Assembly: GCF_023823125.1 (NCBI RefSeq)
Contig: NZ_CP090949.1
Coordinates: 3,124,001 to 3,188,000 of the forward strand
Source of the DNA: Erythrobacter aurantius
GTDB taxonomy: Bacteria > Pseudomonadota > Alphaproteobacteria > Sphingomonadales > Sphingomonadaceae
DNA length: 64,000 nt
Direction: 5' to 3'
Shown here in pieces: positions 8,758 to 17,421 of the stretch; position 1 is the stretch's first letter; every line of letters begins with the position of its first letter. Below the pieces are notes generated by a model that saw nothing but the letters and a program-made list of their open reading frames with translations, was not told the DNA's origin and made no database searches. The translations under genes were made by a program, and so were the position numbers.

Positions 8758-9641
8758 TTGCGAATCTGGGATATGTTGTCCTCTCGTCTGCGGACCTCGC
8801 CCAATGGCGTCGCTTCGGCACAGAAACGATCGGCGCGATGAACGCGTCAGAGACTGACGACCGGGTTGCTCTCAAGATTGACGAACATCCTTTTCGCGTC
8901 CTGATCCTGAGTGGAGATGCCGACAGGCTGGCTGCCATCGGGTGGGAAATGGTTTCGTCCGACCAGCTCGATGCCATGCGGTTAAAATGCGCGGATGCCG
9001 GACTTCCCATTTGCGAAGGGACCGCAGACGAGGCTGATGCCCGCTGCGTCACCAACTTCTTCTGGGTGAGCGATCCCGCCGGCAACAGGGTGGAGTTCTA
9101 CCACGGGCGCACCGGATGCGGCGAGCCATTCACCTCACCCATCTGTGTCGGGGGCTTCGTCACCGGCGAAATGGGTCTGGGGCATCTCGTCATCTCGGCC
9201 GCCGGTGTGTTCGACGAGACCCATGCGTTTTACACGCGGGTTCTCGGCCTTGGCGATAGCGACGACCTGACCTTGCCGCCACCAGCCGAAGGTGCGCCCG
9301 AAATGCGCGTTCGGTTCTTGCATGTCGACAATCCACGCCACCACAGCCTCGCGCTGTTCAACCTGCCGAGCCCAACCGGCGTCGTGCATCTGATGTTCGA
9401 AATGACCGAAATGGACGACGTCGGGCGCTGTCTCGACCGGGTCAACGCGCAGGGTTGGAGCCTGATGGCGAGCCTTGGTCGCCACTGCAATGACGACATG
9501 TTTTCATTCTACGTCATCGGCCCCGGCGGGGTTCCGTTCGAGATCGGGCACGGCGGTCTTCAGGTAGACTGGTCGACCACCGAGCCGACCGTCAGCACTG
9601 TGCCCGATTACTGGGGCCACCAATATCAAGTAGCGACCTAG
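8754..9641 (+). CDS. hsaC: 3,4-DHSA extradiol dioxygenase
   Basis: 295-residue type I extradiol ring-cleavage dioxygenase with two vicinal-oxygen-chelate modules. The expected iron ligands are His144 (GLGHLVI), His197 (RHHSLAL) and Glu263 (PFEIGHG), as in BphC. It cleaves the catechol made by HsaA between C4 and C5. The ATG is chosen at the ATGA overlap with hsaD, with GGAG upstream; an earlier in-frame start at 8721 would only add residues inside hsaD. The TetR gene follows 12 nt later. Confidence 0.9.
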   Translation: MIANLGYVVLSSADLAQWRRFGTETIGAMNASETDDRVALKIDEHPFRVLILSGDADRLAAIGWEMVSSDQLDAMRLKCADAGLPICEGTADEADARCVTNFFWVSDPAGNRVEFYHGRTGCGEPFTSPICVGGFVTGEMGLGHLVISAAGVFDETHAFYTRVLGLGDSDDLTLPPPAEGAPEMRVRFLHVDNPRHHSLALFNLPSPTGVVHLMFEMTEMDDVGRCLDRVNAQGWSLMASLGRHCNDDMFSFYVIGPGGVPFEIGHGGLQVDWSTTEPTVSTVPDYWGHQYQVAT

Positions 9642-9653
9642 AGGATAGCGACG

Positions 9654-10397
9654 ATGGGACAGCAAGCCAAAAAGCCGATTGAAAATAGCCCGCCCAAGCG
9701 GAGCGTCACAGTCGAAGCGCGATTGCAATTTCCCCGCAGGTCGGCAAGTTCTGATGCTGCGGGGGCAAAAACGACAGAGGTGAGGAAATTGCGGCGCAAG
9801 GAACCCATTCAAGACCGTGCGAAAGTCACCTCGGATTCCATTCTTGAGGCAGCAGAGCTCATCCTCGTGGGCGAAGGCTACGAAAAGGCAACCACCAACT
9901 ACATCGCCGAGCGTGCAGGCGTGAGCATTGGTTCGCTCTATCAATATTTCCCCAACAAGGACGCGATCATTTCTGCGCTGATCGAGCAGGAAGTCTCGAA
10001 GGTCGCAAACGGCATTCGCAACGTGCTGCGCGAATCGATGGAGCTCCCGCTGGAGCAGGCAAGCCGGGCGGCCTTCACCTATTTGCTCCACAATTTCCGC
10101 AAGAAGAAAGAGCTGTTCTACTCGCTCCCCAAGCGCTCACCCGAACTGATCGAAATGACGCAGAACCTTTCGGTCGAGAAATTCACGCACCAGACCAACC
10201 TCGCCCTGCTCGAACAGCATCGCGATGTGATTGTGGTGCCCGATCTGGAATCGGCTTTGGTCACGCTAGAGATCAGCATCCTCGCCAATATCCGCAAATA
10301 TATTCTGGGCGAACATGTCGCCCAGTCGGATGAGGAGTTCATCGATCTGATGTCGCGGCTATCAACCGCTTTCCTCAAATACAATCCGCAGGCCTGA
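9654..10397 (+). CDS. TetR family transcriptional regulator
   Basis: 247-residue protein with a TetR N-terminal HTH at about residues 58-105 (ILEAAELILVGEGYEKATTNYIAERAGVS split by the recognition segment IGSLYQYFPNKDAI) preceded by an unusually long basic, disordered 55-residue extension. The C-terminal helical domain would bind an effector, plausibly a steroid intermediate. It is embedded in the hsa operon between hsaC and hsaE, unlike KstR which is usually separate. The inverted repeats upstream of kstD are its likely operator; both the effector and the site are inferred. Confidence 0.87.
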   Translation: MGQQAKKPIENSPPKRSVTVEARLQFPRRSASSDAAGAKTTEVRKLRRKEPIQDRAKVTSDSILEAAELILVGEGYEKATTNYIAERAGVSIGSLYQYFPNKDAIISALIEQEVSKVANGIRNVLRESMELPLEQASRAAFTYLLHNFRKKKELFYSLPKRSPELIEMTQNLSVEKFTHQTNLALLEQHRDVIVVPDLESALVTLEISILANIRKYILGEHVAQSDEEFIDLMSRLSTAFLKYNPQA

Positions 10398-10398
10398 C

Positions 10399-11181
10399 AT
10401 GGCCGAAAATTGGGGACAAACGCTCTTCGCAGCACTGCGAAGCGGGAGGACGACTGCGCCTTTGAGCGTGAGCGAGCCGGCGCTCACGATTGACGATGCC
10501 TATGCCATCAGTCTCGACATATTGGCGCGCCGGACTGCCGAGGGCGAGAAGGTCGTCGGCAAGAAGATCGGCGTGACCAGCAAGGCAGTGCAGGACATGC
10601 TGGGTGTGCATCAACCCGACTTCGGCTTTCTGACCGACGCGATGTTCGTCGAAGGCGCAATTGACTGCGCAAAACTCGGCCTGATCCAGCCGCGCGCCGA
10701 GGCAGAGATCGCCTTTATCCTGCGTGACACACTCGCGGGGCCGGGCGTTACCCCTGCCGACGTGCTCGCCGCGACCAGTGCGATCGTGCCATGTTTCGAA
10801 ATTGTCGACAGCCGGATCGAGGACTGGAAAATTGGTATCGTCGACACGGTCGCCGACAATGCCTCATGCGGGGTATTCGCGCTTGGCGCCGAGCGACTGG
10901 ACCCCGCCGGTTTCGACCTTCCCCAACTGCACGTTTCGGTCACGAAGAACGGCGAGCCCTTGTCCGAAGGATATGGCCATGCGGTTCAGGGCGATCCCGC
11001 CATGGCGGTCGCGTGGCTGGCGAACACACTCGGTGCCTATGGCGTGAAGCTCGAGGCTGGAGAGGTGATCCTGTCAGGTTCGCTCGTCCCGCTCGAACCC
11101 GCGTGCCCCGGTGACCGCTTCCATATGCAGCTATCCGCCGCCGATCAGCAAATCGGCTCGTGCTCCATCGAATTCGTGTGA
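10399..11181 (+). CDS. hsaE: 2-hydroxypenta-2,4-dienoate hydratase
   Basis: 260-residue member of the MhpD/HsaE hydratase family, adding water to the 2-hydroxydienoate released by HsaD to give 4-hydroxy-2-oxoacid. Family features are [16 protein letters not shown], the metal-binding stretch [10 protein letters not shown] (Glu ligands around residues 97-99) and the C-terminal [17 protein letters not shown] lies 1 nt after the TetR stop. It is followed by hsaG and hsaF, the normal order for this lower pathway. Confidence 0.9.
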   Translation: MAENWGQTLFAALRSGRTTAPLSVSEPALTIDDAYAISLDILARRTAEGEKVVGKKIGVTSKAVQDMLGVHQPDFGFLTDAMFVEGAIDCAKLGLIQPRAEAEIAFILRDTLAGPGVTPADVLAATSAIVPCFEIVDSRIEDWKIGIVDTVADNASCGVFALGAERLDPAGFDLPQLHVSVTKNGEPLSEGYGHAVQGDPAMAVAWLANTLGAYGVKLEAGEVILSGSLVPLEPACPGDRFHMQLSAADQQIGSCSIEFV

Positions 11182-11192
11182 GGGAAGGCCCC

Positions 11193-12128
11193 ATGCAAAA
11201 GCTCAAAGCGGCGATCATCGGATCGGGCAATATCGGAACCGACCTGATGATGAAGATGATCAAAAATCCCAACAATCTGGAACTGGCCGCGGTGGTCGGG
11301 ATCGATCCGGCATCCGAGGGGTTGGCGATGGCGCGGGATCACGGCATCGCGACCACGCATGAAGGGATTGAGGGGCTGCGCGCCCTCCCTTGCTATCCCG
11401 AACTCGCGATCGCCTTCGACGCGACCAGCGCCTATGCGCACCGTGAACATGATGCGGTGCTGCGCGCCGACGGCATTCAGGTCGTTGATTTGACTCCGGC
11501 TGCTATCGGCCCCTTCACCGTGCCCCCCGTCAACCTCAACGCCAATGTCGAGGCACACAACGTCAATATGGTGACCTGTGGCGGACAGGCGACGGTCCCT
11601 ATGGTCGCCGCCGTCAGTCGTGTGTCCAAGGTCCACTATGCCGAAATCGTCGCGTCGGTGTCGTCGCGGTCGGCCGGCCCCGGCACGCGCGCGAATATCG
11701 ACGAGTTTACCCGCACGACGGCGAACGCGATCGAGGCGGTCGGCGGCGCGGCCAAGGGTAAGGCGATCATTATCCTCAACCCCGCCGATCCGCCGATGAT
11801 CATGCGCGATACCGTGTTCACCCTCTCCGAAGGCGCGGACGAGGACGCTATCCGGCAATCGGTCGAGGATATGGTCGCCGAGGTGCAGAAATATGTCCCT
11901 GGCTATCGCCTCAAGCAGGCGGTGCAGTTCGAACATTTCGGTGACAACAATCGCCTGAAAATCCCTGGTCTCGGCGAGTTCACCGGGATCAAGACCAGCA
12001 TCTTCCTCGAAGTCGCAGGCGCCGGGGACTACCTGCCGGAATACGCTGGCAATCTCGACATCATGACCGCCGCAGCCAAGGCCACTGGCGAGTTGATCGC
12101 CGAGCGGCGCATGGCGCGTGCAGGATAG
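11193..12128 (+). CDS. hsaG: Acylating acetaldehyde/propionaldehyde dehydrogenase
   Basis: 311-residue enzyme of the DmpF/HsaG family, converting the aldehyde released by the aldolase to acyl-CoA with NAD. The Rossmann motif [10 protein letters not shown] is at residues 8-17 and the catalytic Cys129 lies in [10 protein letters not shown]. It forms a channelled complex with the aldolase encoded next to it. The ATG at 11193 is chosen because the Rossmann strand begins at once; GAGGGAAGG lies upstream. In steroid pathways the aldehyde is normally propanal, but the sequence does not decide chain length. Confidence 0.92.
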   Translation: MQKLKAAIIGSGNIGTDLMMKMIKNPNNLELAAVVGIDPASEGLAMARDHGIATTHEGIEGLRALPCYPELAIAFDATSAYAHREHDAVLRADGIQVVDLTPAAIGPFTVPPVNLNANVEAHNVNMVTCGGQATVPMVAAVSRVSKVHYAEIVASVSSRSAGPGTRANIDEFTRTTANAIEAVGGAAKGKAIIILNPADPPMIMRDTVFTLSEGADEDAIRQSVEDMVAEVQKYVPGYRLKQAVQFEHFGDNNRLKIPGLGEFTGIKTSIFLEVAGAGDYLPEYAGNLDIMTAAAKATGELIAERRMARAG

Positions 12129-12137
12129 GAGGCGAGC

Positions 12138-13181
12138 ATGGGACCTACGAAATTCGACGTCGAAGCAGGCGACAAGCTCTATATTCAGGATGTAACGCTG
12201 CGCGACGGCATGCACGCCATTCGCCACATGTATGGGATCGATCATGTCCGCGAGATCGCCGCAGCGCTCGACCGGGCCGGTGTCGATGCGATTGAGGTCG
12301 CGCATGGCGACGGGCTCAACGGGATGAGCTTCAACTACGGCTTTGGCGCGCATACCGACTGGGAATGGCTCGAAGCGGTTGCCGAGGTGCTGACCAGCGC
12401 CACGCTCACCACGTTGATCCTGCCCGGCGTCGGCACCGCCGAGGAACTGCGGCGTGCCTATGATCTGGGCGTGCGCTCGGTCAGGGTCGCGACCCACTGC
12501 ACCGAAGCCGACGTGTCGCAGCAGCACATTGGTATCGCGCGCGATCTCGGTATGGACGTCTCGGGCTTTCTGATGATGAGCCACATGATCGATGCGGAGA
12601 TGCTCGCGGGTCAGGCTGCACTGATGGAAAGCTATGGCGCGCAGTGCGTCTATGTCACCGATAGCGGAGGCGCGCTCGACATGGACGGGGTGCGCGAACG
12701 CCTCGCTGCATACGAGCGCGTGCTGAAGCCCGAGACCCAGCGCGGCATCCACGCGCACCACAATCTCTCGCTTGGGGTCGCCAATTCGATCGTCGCGGCA
12801 CAGGAAGGCGCGCTGCGGATCGATGCTAGCCTCGCCGGAATGGGAGCGGGCGCAGGCAATGCGCCGCTTGAGGTGTTCATCGCCGCAGCCGACCGCAAGG
12901 GCTGGCACCATGGCTGCGACGTCATGGCCCTGATGGACGCAGCCGAAGAACTCGTTCGGCCCTTGCAGGATCGCCCGGTCCGCGTTGATCGCGAAACGCT
13001 CAGCCTTGGCTATGCGGGGGTCTATTCGAGCTTCCTGCGCCACGCGGAGAAGGCGAGCGAGACATACGGGATCGACTCGCGCGACATCCTTGTCGAGCTT
13101 GGCAGGCGCAAGATGGTCGGTGGACAAGAAGATATGATCGTCGATGTCGCGCTCGACATGGTGCGCGAGCGCGAGGCATGA
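12138..13181 (+). CDS. hsaF: 4-hydroxy-2-oxovalerate/oxohexanoate aldolase
   Basis: 347-residue DmpG/HsaF class II pyruvate aldolase. The N-terminal motif [13 protein letters not shown] carries the catalytic Arg22, Asp23 and His26; the metal-binding HAHHN lies near residue 203. It cleaves the 4-hydroxy-2-oxoacid to pyruvate and an aldehyde passed to HsaG. Starts 9 nt after hsaG with a GGAGG site. The SDR gene overlaps its end by ATGA. Confidence 0.92.
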   Translation: MGPTKFDVEAGDKLYIQDVTLRDGMHAIRHMYGIDHVREIAAALDRAGVDAIEVAHGDGLNGMSFNYGFGAHTDWEWLEAVAEVLTSATLTTLILPGVGTAEELRRAYDLGVRSVRVATHCTEADVSQQHIGIARDLGMDVSGFLMMSHMIDAEMLAGQAALMESYGAQCVYVTDSGGALDMDGVRERLAAYERVLKPETQRGIHAHHNLSLGVANSIVAAQEGALRIDASLAGMGAGAGNAPLEVFIAAADRKGWHHGCDVMALMDAAEELVRPLQDRPVRVDRETLSLGYAGVYSSFLRHAEKASETYGIDSRDILVELGRRKMVGGQEDMIVDVALDMVREREA

Positions 13182-14047
13182 GTGCGCTTCGCGTCGCCCT
13201 AGTCACCGGAGCCAGTAGGGGTGTCGGAGCCGGGATCGCCAAGGGTCTGGGCGAATTGGGCTACAAGGTCTTTGTCACTGGCCGCTCCGACAAGGTCAGC
13301 CAAGGCGTCGCGTTCGACGGGTCCTCGCTCTCCGGCACCGTCGTCGAAACCTCCCAAGCTGTGACCAAGGCGGGTGGCGAAGGCGTAGCCATTGCCTGCG
13401 ATCATGCCGACGACAGTCAGGTCGCAGCGCTATTTGCGCGGATCCGGTCCGAAGCCGGAAGGCTCGACATGCTGATCAACAATGCCTCCTACATGCACGC
13501 GCAATTGTTTCAACCCAAGCCATTTTGGGAGAAGGGCCTCGATGCGCAGAAGATTCTCGATGTGGGCCTGCGGTCGGCCTATGTCGCGAGCTGGCACGCG
13601 GCGCAGATCATGGTCGCGCAAGGGTCTGGCCTCATTGGCTTCACCTCATCGCCGGGCGGGTCCTGCTACATGCACGGACCTGCCTATGGCGCGCAGAAGG
13701 CCGGTGTCGACAAGCTAGCACACGACATGGAGCATGACCTGCGCGGAACGGGCGTCGTCGCGGTGTCGCTCTGGCTAGGATTGCAGAAGACCGAGCGCGC
13801 GGCGCGTGTCGCTGTGCTTTCAGACCAGTTTCAGCAGCTGTGGGATTCCGCAGAGAACCCCGAATTCAGTGCGCATATTTTCGATGCGATTGCCCGCTCG
13901 GACAATTGCGATGAGCTGTCTGGCGGCACGTATTACGGCGCGGAGATTGCGAAAGAGCTTGGGATTCTGGATCGCGGCGAAGAACGGCAAAGTTTTCGGG
14001 AGAAGCTCGGCGCACCGCACCCAAAGAACCCTGCTGCCGTCTATTGA
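13178..14047 (+). CDS. Short-chain dehydrogenase/reductase
   Basis: 289-residue SDR of the classical type, with the cofactor motif [11 protein letters not shown] (residues 10-20), NNAS at 101-104, a Ser near 157-158 and YGAQK (Tyr170, Lys174). It is somewhat longer than usual (about 250), resembling DHRS1-like members. The substrate cannot be read; as last gene of the steroid operon, coupled to hsaF by an ATGA overlap, it may oxidise or reduce a hydroxyl/keto group of a steroid or its C/D-ring fragment. Confidence 0.85.
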   Translation: MSALRVALVTGASRGVGAGIAKGLGELGYKVFVTGRSDKVSQGVAFDGSSLSGTVVETSQAVTKAGGEGVAIACDHADDSQVAALFARIRSEAGRLDMLINNASYMHAQLFQPKPFWEKGLDAQKILDVGLRSAYVASWHAAQIMVAQGSGLIGFTSSPGGSCYMHGPAYGAQKAGVDKLAHDMEHDLRGTGVVAVSLWLGLQKTERAARVAVLSDQFQQLWDSAENPEFSAHIFDAIARSDNCDELSGGTYYGAEIAKELGILDRGEERQSFREKLGAPHPKNPAAVY

Positions 14048-14054
14048 ACAGCGG

Positions 14055-14560
14055 CTAGCGCTTCGCTTCGATGTAGTGCCGCAGCGCGGCATCCCATTAT
14101 CCTCCAATATGCCTTCGAGCAAGATTTGTCGGAAAGCCTCGGGAGATGCGACGGCTTGGGACGACCTCAAATCTTGCGCAGAGACCGCCGCGACCACGCC
14201 CGCGCCGTGGCATCCAAAGCACTTCGCGTTGTAGACTCCCATGCCTGTGTCAAACAGCTCCGGGTTTGGGTCGGCGCGCTGCAATCCGGATTGCTGATCT
14301 TTTGTCTGCCTGCGCGCGGGCAAGCTTGCCTGTCTGTCCAGAACAAACGTCAGCACACGTCTTTGCTGCGCGCGGTATTTCCAGCCGAACTGCGACGCAA
14401 TTCCGCCGTAGAGCGTGGGCGCGTTGGATGCTCCGACCAGAATAATAGTGTATTACCTGCCATTGGCTCGGTATGTGATCGGTTGACCGACTATGCCCGC
14501 CTGCGCATCGAATGCGCATCCCAGTGCACTACCCTCCAACGTCACCCGTCCATCAGGTGC
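14055..14560 (-). pseudogene. Decayed C-terminus of a PQQ-dependent alcohol dehydrogenase (quinohaemoprotein)
   Basis: Reading leftward gives propeller-like residues (GQPITYRANGR, stop, YTIILVGASNAP, then GWKYRAQQRRVLTFVLD) and a cytochrome c domain with the haem motif CFGCH and the Met-ligand region EDNGMPR, as in type II quinohaemoprotein alcohol dehydrogenases. There are two lesions: an in-frame TAA where the family has Gln (GRQY), and an out-of-frame deletion after GMPR, beyond which the normal terminus LRHYIEAKR and its TAG stop (14055-14057) continue in another frame. Similarity fades upstream of about 14560. It converges on the SDR gene with only 7 nt between them. Confidence 0.75.
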
Positions 14561-14872
14561 GTTTGCTCTGACAGTGCCTCAAAGACCAGTGCCCTGGATT
14601 GCCAAGTCAGATCCTCCCGAACCAACGCCGCCTCGATACGGTTGGCGGTCCGGCAGCCAACTAGTGATTGGCACCCAACCAAGTTTTATCGAGTACTGTC
14701 GCTTTTCCTGCGGCATCAACCGCGATTCCGCTCGACTTCCTCGGCTCGGCAAGCATTGATGTTCCCACTGAAACGCGGTCCTTAGCTGGCCGCCGCCCCC
14801 TCGCCCGAGGCGATATGGGGCTCTGGGTGGTAGGGGCGGCATGTCGCCGCTCCGAAAAAAGGAGAACCACCC
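14561..14872. other. Intergenic stretch without a recognisable gene
   Basis: About 310 bp between the dehydrogenase relic and the recombination module. Both strands have only short, unrecognised frames, probably further decayed sequence. A small perfect hairpin (TCGCC, loop, GGCGA) is near 14800, and a good ribosome site (AAAGGAG) serves the next gene. The island boundary probably falls here; no direct repeat could be identified by eye. Confidence 0.5.
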
Positions 14873-15115
14873 ATGGCAAACAAGAAGACCCCCGCCGCCG
14901 ATACAACTGGCGCAGCAAAGTCGACCAAGATCGCGGCCGTCATCGACCTGCTCTTGCGCAAGCAAGGCGCAACGCTGGACGAGATCGTCGCGGCGACAAG
15001 CTTGCAATCGCACTCTGCGCGCGCCGCCCTGACTGGCCTCAAAAAGAAGGGACACACGATCGAGAAAACGAAGCGCGATGATGCAACCTGCTATCGCATC
15101 ACGGAGGCCGCGTGA
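14873..15115 (+). CDS. DUF3489 protein, recombination module
   Basis: 80-residue basic protein of the DUF3489 family: a Lys/Thr/Ala-rich tail followed by a winged-helix-like segment (KIAAVIDLLLRKQGATLDEIVAATSLQSHSARAALTG split here for length into a helix and a turn-helix). The family is usually found directly before DUF2924 and a serine recombinase in alphaproteobacterial mobile elements, as here. It probably binds DNA; the role is not established. It overlaps the next gene by TGATG. Confidence 0.8.
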   Translation: MANKKTPAADTTGAAKSTKIAAVIDLLLRKQGATLDEIVAATSLQSHSARAALTGLKKKGHTIEKTKRDDATCYRITEAA

Positions 15116-15534
15116 TGCGACCCGCCGATCTCGATGCCGAACTGGCTGCGCTGGCGAAAATGTCTCTGGCGCAGCTGCGCGAACGATGGCCAATGGTGGC
15201 AGACAAGCCCCTGCCGAAAGTGAGTGCCGCACTTCTTCGCCTCGCCATTGCCTGGGAACTGCAGGCTGCAATCCACGGCGGTCATTCGCGCCAGACCTTG
15301 CAGAAGCTGGAGCAGATCGCGCGCGGCAAGACCCGTACTGGCCAAGTGCAAGCCGGAATGCGGCTTTCGCGAGAATGGCATGGTGTCCTCCAGACGGTGT
15401 CGATCGATGAGGACGGAGTCATTCGCTGGAACGGCAAGGAATGGAAATCCTTGAGCGCGGTTGCCCGCGCAATCACGGGCACACGCTGGTCAGGTCCTGC
15501 CTTCTTCGGCCTCAAGACGAAAGCAGCGGCATGA
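15115..15534 (+). CDS. DUF2924 protein, recombination module
   Basis: 139-residue DUF2924 protein. Helical N-terminal half (LAALAKMSLAQLRERWP; LLRLAIAWELQ) and a C-terminal half with WNGKEWKSLSAVARAITGTR, a motif resembling a DNA-binding/SAP-like pattern shared by these recombinase-linked proteins. ATG at 15115 is preferred over GTG at 15112 because it forms a TGATG coupling. The recombinase start overlaps its stop by ATGA. Possibly an accessory or directionality factor; inferred from the constant neighbourhood. Confidence 0.82.
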   Translation: MRPADLDAELAALAKMSLAQLRERWPMVADKPLPKVSAALLRLAIAWELQAAIHGGHSRQTLQKLEQIARGKTRTGQVQAGMRLSREWHGVLQTVSIDEDGVIRWNGKEWKSLSAVARAITGTRWSGPAFFGLKTKAAA

Positions 15535-16826
15535 GGACCGTGCGCTGTGCGATCTACACCCGCAAGTCGAGCGAGGAGGGTCTGGAACAGGATTTCAACT
15601 CGCTCGACGCCCAGCGCGAGTCGTGTGCCGCCTATGTGCTCAGCCAGGCAAGCGAGGGCTGGAAGCTCTTGCCCGAACACTATGATGACGGCGGGCTATC
15701 GGGCGGGTCGCTAGAGCGCCCTGCCCTTCAACGTCTTCTTGACGACGTAAGGTCGGGAACGATCGATATCATCGTAGTCTACAAGGTTGACCGGCTGACC
15801 CGCTCGCTGCTCGACTTTGCCAAGCTGGTCGAAGCCTTCGATGCAGCCGAGGTCAGCTTTGTGTCGGTGACCCAGTCGTTCAACACGACCACCAGTATGG
15901 GGCGGCTGACGCTGAATGTGCTTCTGTCCTTCGCTCAATTTGAGCGCGAGGTGACGGCAGAGCGGATCCGCGACAAATTCCGGGCTAGCCGCGCAAAGGG
16001 CATGTACATGGGCGGTGTACCGCCGCTGGGTTATGACGTGAAGGCTCGCAAGCTTGTCATCAACAAGTCTGGCGCGGCCAAAATCCAATACATTTTCGAG
16101 CGGTTCCGGGAAATCGGTTCGGGCACGCATTTGCTGCGTGAGCTCGCCGAGCGAGGGATCACGACCCGAAACGGCAAGCGCATCACCAAGGGTTTCCTTT
16201 ATCGTGTGCTCAACAACCGGATCTACATCGGCGACGTAGTCCACAAGGGAACCCGGTACCCCGGCGAGCACGAGGCAATCATCAGCACCGAGCTTTGGGA
16301 TGCCGTTCATTCTATCCTGAAAGAGAGCCCTCGGGTTCGTGGCGGCCGCACACGCGCCAACACTCCTGCCATGCTGAAGGGGCTAATCTGGGGACAGGAT
16401 GGCGCGGCATTTTCTCCCACGCACACGCTGAAGAACGGGAAGCTCTACCGCTACTATGTGAGCCAGACATTGCTCCGTAACGGCGCAGGAGCTTGTGAGG
16501 TTGGCAGGGTCCCAGCTGCAGAGGTTGAAGCCGCCGTTGTCGAACAACTGCGGGCAGCATTTCGTCAACCTGAAATCATCATTGGCGCATGGAAGAAGGC
16601 TACGCGCAGCACACCGGCTTTGACCGAAGCACAAGCGCGTCAGGCTCTGAGAGATCTGGACCCGATGTGGGATGAGCTGTTTCCGGCGGAGCAGGCTCGA
16701 ATTGTTCAGCTCATCGTCGATAAAGTCATTGTCGGCAGCGAAGGGCTTGATGTCCGGCTTCGCACTGAAGGCATTGGTGCCCTAGCCCGAGAGTTGTGTG
16801 CACCTGCAATGAAGGAAGCGGCATGA
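15531..16826 (+). CDS. Large serine recombinase/integrase
   Basis: 431-residue site-specific recombinase. The N-terminal resolvase catalytic domain has AIYTRKSSEEG with the nucleophile Ser13 (or 14), DGGLSGGSLERP, VVYKVDRLTRS, LNVLLSFAQFEREVTAERIRDK. A recombinase domain (PLGYDVKARKLVINK to about residue 250) and a region corresponding to the zinc-ribbon part follow, but the usual Cys quartet is not obvious. Such enzymes integrate and excise phages or islands. ATG overlaps the DUF2924 stop. Likely the integrase of the island or prophage to the right. Confidence 0.92.
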   Translation: MRTVRCAIYTRKSSEEGLEQDFNSLDAQRESCAAYVLSQASEGWKLLPEHYDDGGLSGGSLERPALQRLLDDVRSGTIDIIVVYKVDRLTRSLLDFAKLVEAFDAAEVSFVSVTQSFNTTTSMGRLTLNVLLSFAQFEREVTAERIRDKFRASRAKGMYMGGVPPLGYDVKARKLVINKSGAAKIQYIFERFREIGSGTHLLRELAERGITTRNGKRITKGFLYRVLNNRIYIGDVVHKGTRYPGEHEAIISTELWDAVHSILKESPRVRGGRTRANTPAMLKGLIWGQDGAAFSPTHTLKNGKLYRYYVSQTLLRNGAGACEVGRVPAAEVEAAVVEQLRAAFRQPEIIIGAWKKATRSTPALTEAQARQALRDLDPMWDELFPAEQARIVQLIVDKVIVGSEGLDVRLRTEGIGALARELCAPAMKEAA

Positions 16827-17224
16827 AAACGCCCCAGGAGCCGAAAATTGTCTCCGTCTTCGTACCCTTCAAGCTCACGAAGCGTGGCGGACGCAAGGAA
16901 ATGATTCTTCCTCCGGCAAACGAGCAAAGCAGGCCGCGGCATGACAACACCGTGCTAAAGGCTCTGGCCCGGGCATTCCGCTGGAAGCGGATGCTCGAAG
17001 AGGGCTCATATGCCTCAATCACCGAGCTCGCCGAGCGGGAGAAGATCGGAATGAGCTACCTCACACGCGTGATGCGTATGACACTGCTTGCACCCGACAT
17101 CATCAATGCGATCCTTGATGGGCGCCAAGGGGACGGGATTGATCTGACCGTTCTAGCCGCCCCATTCCCGACGGAATGGGGAGCTCAGCGGCGGCATTTT
17201 GGATTTTATAAGACTGACTGCTAG
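16823..17224 (+). CDS. Small HTH protein of recombinase module
   Basis: 133-residue basic protein. Residues about 55-95 form a helix-turn-helix (SYASITELAEREKIGMSYLTR), and the C-terminus has PTEWGAQRRHFGF, the WxxQRRxLGF tail typical of small proteins found after DUF2924-linked recombinases. It overlaps the recombinase by ATGA, completing a four-gene coupled module. Probably a DNA-binding accessory; no function is proven. Confidence 0.75.
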   Translation: MKTPQEPKIVSVFVPFKLTKRGGRKEMILPPANEQSRPRHDNTVLKALARAFRWKRMLEEGSYASITELAEREKIGMSYLTRVMRMTLLAPDIINAILDGRQGDGIDLTVLAAPFPTEWGAQRRHFGFYKTDC

Positions 17225-17421
17225 GCTGGGGTAGTTGTTCCAACCTTTCATTGGCGTGGGATCACAGATTGATAGGTTTTTGGCGTCGCTCACCCTCAAG
17301 CTGTCCGGGAAGTCCCTGTTCGTTCGCGACCGCGTTGCCTTGTCGGTATCCATCGATCATGAAGCACAAGGACTAACAAGCTAACCGGAACGTCAGAACG
17401 CGCGCATGGCTAGGAAATCCG
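17225..17421. other. Short intergenic region after the recombinase module
   Basis: 197 bp with no supported gene. It must carry the promoter of the TerB-ankyrin gene, but no convincing -35/-10 pair is visible. Confidence 0.4.

Noticed and set aside
11145..13127. 660-residue leftward frame opposite hsaG/hsaF
   Set aside because: Its His/Arg/Asp-rich composition is typical of an antisense shadow in GC-rich DNA; hsaG and hsaF are clear on the other strand.
13820..14356. Intact 178-residue leftward cytochrome-like gene
   Set aside because: The frame only looks intact because a deletion shifts it into the SDR gene's antisense strand; the true terminus is in another frame, so it is a pseudogene.
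14579..15271. 230-residue leftward frame opposite the DUF3489/DUF2924 genes
   Set aside because: No family features and it is antisense to two recognised module genes.
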